Shown: positions 62,191 to 64,000 of the stretch, piece by piece | Position numbering within the stretch: position 1 is the first letter of the stretch | Layout: each line of letters begins with the position of its first letter | DNA from: Neobacillus sp. PS3-12 | GTDB taxonomy: Bacteria > Bacillota > Bacilli > Bacillales > Cytobacillaceae | NCBI RefSeq assembly: GCF_030915385.1 | Contig: NZ_CP133268.1 | Span: 4,996,001-5,060,000 of the forward strand | DNA: 64,000 nucleotides | Reading direction: 5' to 3' | Position numbers and translations under genes: made by a program | The notes under the pieces: model-generated | Databases searched by the model: none | The model's input: only the letters and a program-made list of their open reading frames with translations | Told to the model about the DNA's origin: nothing

Positions 62191-64000
62191 ATACATTAGC
62201 GAAAACGTTAAATTGGGAGAAGAAGCATGATGAACTTGAACTTAATATTCATGATCTGGTGAAAACGGCAAGCAAAGTTATTGCACCACTTGGTCCGATC
62301 AACACGTTCGCTGCACGTAACCCTTGGGCAGGTTTGGAAGGGCAGCCATTTGAGAGTGTTGCCCGAAGATTAAAAGATACATGTGATCTAGATATTTATC
62401 CTAATGATGTTATCTTAAAAGCTGCTTGGAAGCATGGAGAGATTGACCAGTCCTTTTTGGAAAAAGGACTTCATAACTGGCTCAGTTCACAGAATATCGA
62501 TTTACCTTTTGATGTTGCTGAAAGGTTCTGCAAGAATGCTCTTTTAAAGGGAGAGCCACACCAAAACCAGGAATCAGAAGTAAAAAGTTTGGCAAAAAAA
62601 TTAAGCCGATTTACAATGATGACTGTAAAAAAACATTCTGTACAAACTTATAGTCAACGGTTATCGTTAAACAACGAACTTGATCGTCATATTATCAAGT
62701 GGTGTAAATTATTTTTAGATGAATCACAAGCAGTATGGTCAATGCCAAATCGTGATAAAGGTTTTTATCATGCATGGAGGGATCTTGTGTCATCTGATCC
62801 TGCTCTTAACAAAAAAGTAAGGAAGCAACTTAAAGATTTGCCGAAAGAATCGGAGCATGCTTTAAAAACAGCATTATTGGCATTAGAAGTTCCATATTCA
62901 GAGATTCAGGGATATCTAGAAGCACATTTGCTCTCCTTGCCGGGATGGGCAGGAACAATGCTTTGGCGCTCAGAGAGATCAACGCTAGAAGACTCATATG
63001 TCCTTGACTATTTGGCAGTACGAATAACAATGGAATATGCCTTAATCCAATCTTATCCTCCCATAACTGATGATAAAAATGATAAAGTACCTTTAGAACA
63101 ATTGATTCTAATGTGGGCCAATTTTGGGGAGCTACCAATTACTCAATGGTCACAATTAACCAGCTCTGAGCAAAAAGCTCGATTGACCCTTGCCTACCGC
63201 TTTGATCAGATTCTCCGTAATCAACTATGGCTTGAGGCCTGGGAAAAAACATATGAAGATCAACTAAAAGGGAGAATCCTGTCAAAGCAGCAGCCAAGAG
63301 TGGCAATTTCCCCCAAAAAGTATTTGGCACAATTTGTTTTTTGTATTGATGTTCGCTCAGAACCGTTCCGTCGCCAACTTGAAAATGCGGGACCGTTTGA
63401 AACATATGGTGCAGCTGGCTTTTTTGGACTGCCAATTGAAACTTGTGAGCTGGGGAGCATGCATTCACATGATTCTTTGCCTGTTATGTTTAAACCAAAA
63501 CATATCGTAAAAGAAACATCAACAGTACAAGAATATAGACAATATCAACAGCGAAAGCAAACAGCGAATTCATTGGGATCGACGTTTCACACAATGAAAC
63601 ATAATTTGCTGTCAAGTCTTGTACTGCCGGAGATAAGTGGTCCTTGGCTCAGTATTCAGACATTGGCTCGCAGTTTTGTTCCAAGAAGTTTTGGAACCTC
63701 ATTTCGGAAACTCAGCGAAACATGGCTCCAAAAACCATTAACGAAACTATCGCTCGACCATAATCTCCCATCAGACACAGAATTAGCTGTCGGTTTTACT
63801 GAGAAAGAGAAAATCGAATATGTTCGCCAATCTCTAACAACAATGGGACTAACTGATCGTTTTAGTCCATTAGTGGTGTTTTGCGGGCATGGAAGCCACA
63901 GCACCAATAATCCATATAAGTCAGCGCTTGACTGCGGGGCTTGTGGAGGGGCTTCAGGTGCCTATAATGCGCGGGTACTCGCATCATTGTGTAATCTTCC
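62187..64000 (+). CDS. dabA: DabA, zinc subunit of inorganic carbon transporter (partial)
   Basis: The first 604 codons of a UPF0753/DUF2309 protein; the gene runs off the window. VIAPLGPINTFAARNPWAGLE is the conserved start. Zinc ligands of the beta-carbonic-anhydrase-like site are visible: C386 and D388 in FCIDVRSEPFRR, H568 in FCGHGSHSTNNPY and C583 in ALDCGACGG, with the spacing known for DabA. The pair with dabB defines a DAB bicarbonate uptake system for supplying carboxylation reactions at low CO2. Confidence 0.95.
   Translation, partial: MNTLAKTLNWEKKHDELELNIHDLVKTASKVIAPLGPINTFAARNPWAGLEGQPFESVARRLKDTCDLDIYPNDVILKAAWKHGEIDQSFLEKGLHNWLSSQNIDLPFDVAERFCKNALLKGEPHQNQESEVKSLAKKLSRFTMMTVKKHSVQTYSQRLSLNNELDRHIIKWCKLFLDESQAVWSMPNRDKGFYHAWRDLVSSDPALNKKVRKQLKDLPKESEHALKTALLALEVPYSEIQGYLEAHLLSLPGWAGTMLWRSERSTLEDSYVLDYLAVRITMEYALIQSYPPITDDKNDKVPLEQLILMWANFGELPITQWSQLTSSEQKARLTLAYRFDQILRNQLWLEAWEKTYEDQLKGRILSKQQPRVAISPKKYLAQFVFCIDVRSEPFRRQLENAGPFETYGAAGFFGLPIETCELGSMHSHDSLPVMFKPKHIVKETSTVQEYRQYQQRKQTANSLGSTFHTMKHNLLSSLVLPEISGPWLSIQTLARSFVPRSFGTSFRKLSETWLQKPLTKLSLDHNLPSDTELAVGFTEKEKIEYVRQSLTTMGLTDRFSPLVVFCGHGSHSTNNPYKSALDCGACGGASGAYNARVLASLCNL

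Noticed and set aside
1..64000. tRNA, rRNA, CRISPR arrays, IS elements, phage genes
   Set aside because: None seen on either strand: no cloverleaf or 16S/23S text, no regularly spaced repeats, no transposase or integrase.

Overview
The window is AT-rich low-GC Gram-positive DNA. Gene content (SwrC-type RND pump, Lin0512 protein, FbpB-like peptide, Pit/DUF47 pair, UvrC-like paralogue, Cys-type SelO, RoxS/RsaE sRNAs), strong GGAGG ribosome sites and frequent TTG/GTG starts point to a member of the Bacillaceae. Genus cannot be fixed from sequence alone. I see no rRNA, tRNA, CRISPR array, insertion sequence or prophage.

Layout. 1-5.5 kb: end of an M3 peptidase, a Lin0512 protein, a flavin monooxygenase plus luciferase-like enzyme pair, and a DUF47-Pit phosphate transport operon. 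5.6 and 15.7 kb: two copies of the RoxS/RsaE small RNA, each with a promoter, Rex-type palindromes and an intrinsic terminator. 5.8-11.3 kb: an RND efflux pump and a short UvrC paralogue with an unknown partner. 11.3-15.4 kb: the lower mevalonate pathway (mvaK1, mvaD, mvaK2) plus a carboxymuconolactone-decarboxylase-like protein, with Fur-box-like palindromes before mvaK1 and mvaK2. 15.9-25.1 kb: pirin, a secreted phosphoesterase behind a four-repeat Pho box, SelO, a surface alpha-galactosidase, an FbpB-like peptide, and a permease with a LysR regulator. 25.4-32.5 kb: two tandem PglX-type adenine methyltransferases without other BREX genes. 32.5-36.5 kb: an IscA-like protein, a tandem-HTH/coiled-coil/J-domain protein, a MarR-MFS pair and an unknown gene. 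36.6-40.3 kb: a ThiH-type thiazole operon (thiS-thiF-thiG-thiH-tenI) with a hairpin leader that is not a TPP riboswitch. 40.6-48.1 kb: a cupredoxin and an aa3-type oxidase operon, a two-component pair, a lone receiver protein and a nuclease lipoprotein. 48.3-52 kb: glyoxylate-type genes and a glycine riboswitch in front of a CycA-like permease. 52.3-60.2 kb: a group 4 [NiFe] hydrogenase (hyfBCEFGHI-like) with an ArsR regulator. 60.6-64 kb: dabB-dabA, a bicarbonate uptake system, the last gene running off the window.

Common themes are redox and anaerobic energy metabolism (RoxS, oxidase, hydrogenase, oxygen-sensitive ThiH) and adaptation to iron, phosphate and CO2 supply. The most striking inferences are a Fur-linked mevalonate branch (a possible iron-sparing alternative to the Fe-S-dependent MEP pathway), duplicated RoxS, and the paired PglX genes.

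Caution: eight genes are broken by exactly one base, mostly in short homopolymers, and each becomes a full-length family member when one base is restored. This pattern looks more like uncorrected sequencing indels than eight real pseudogenes.
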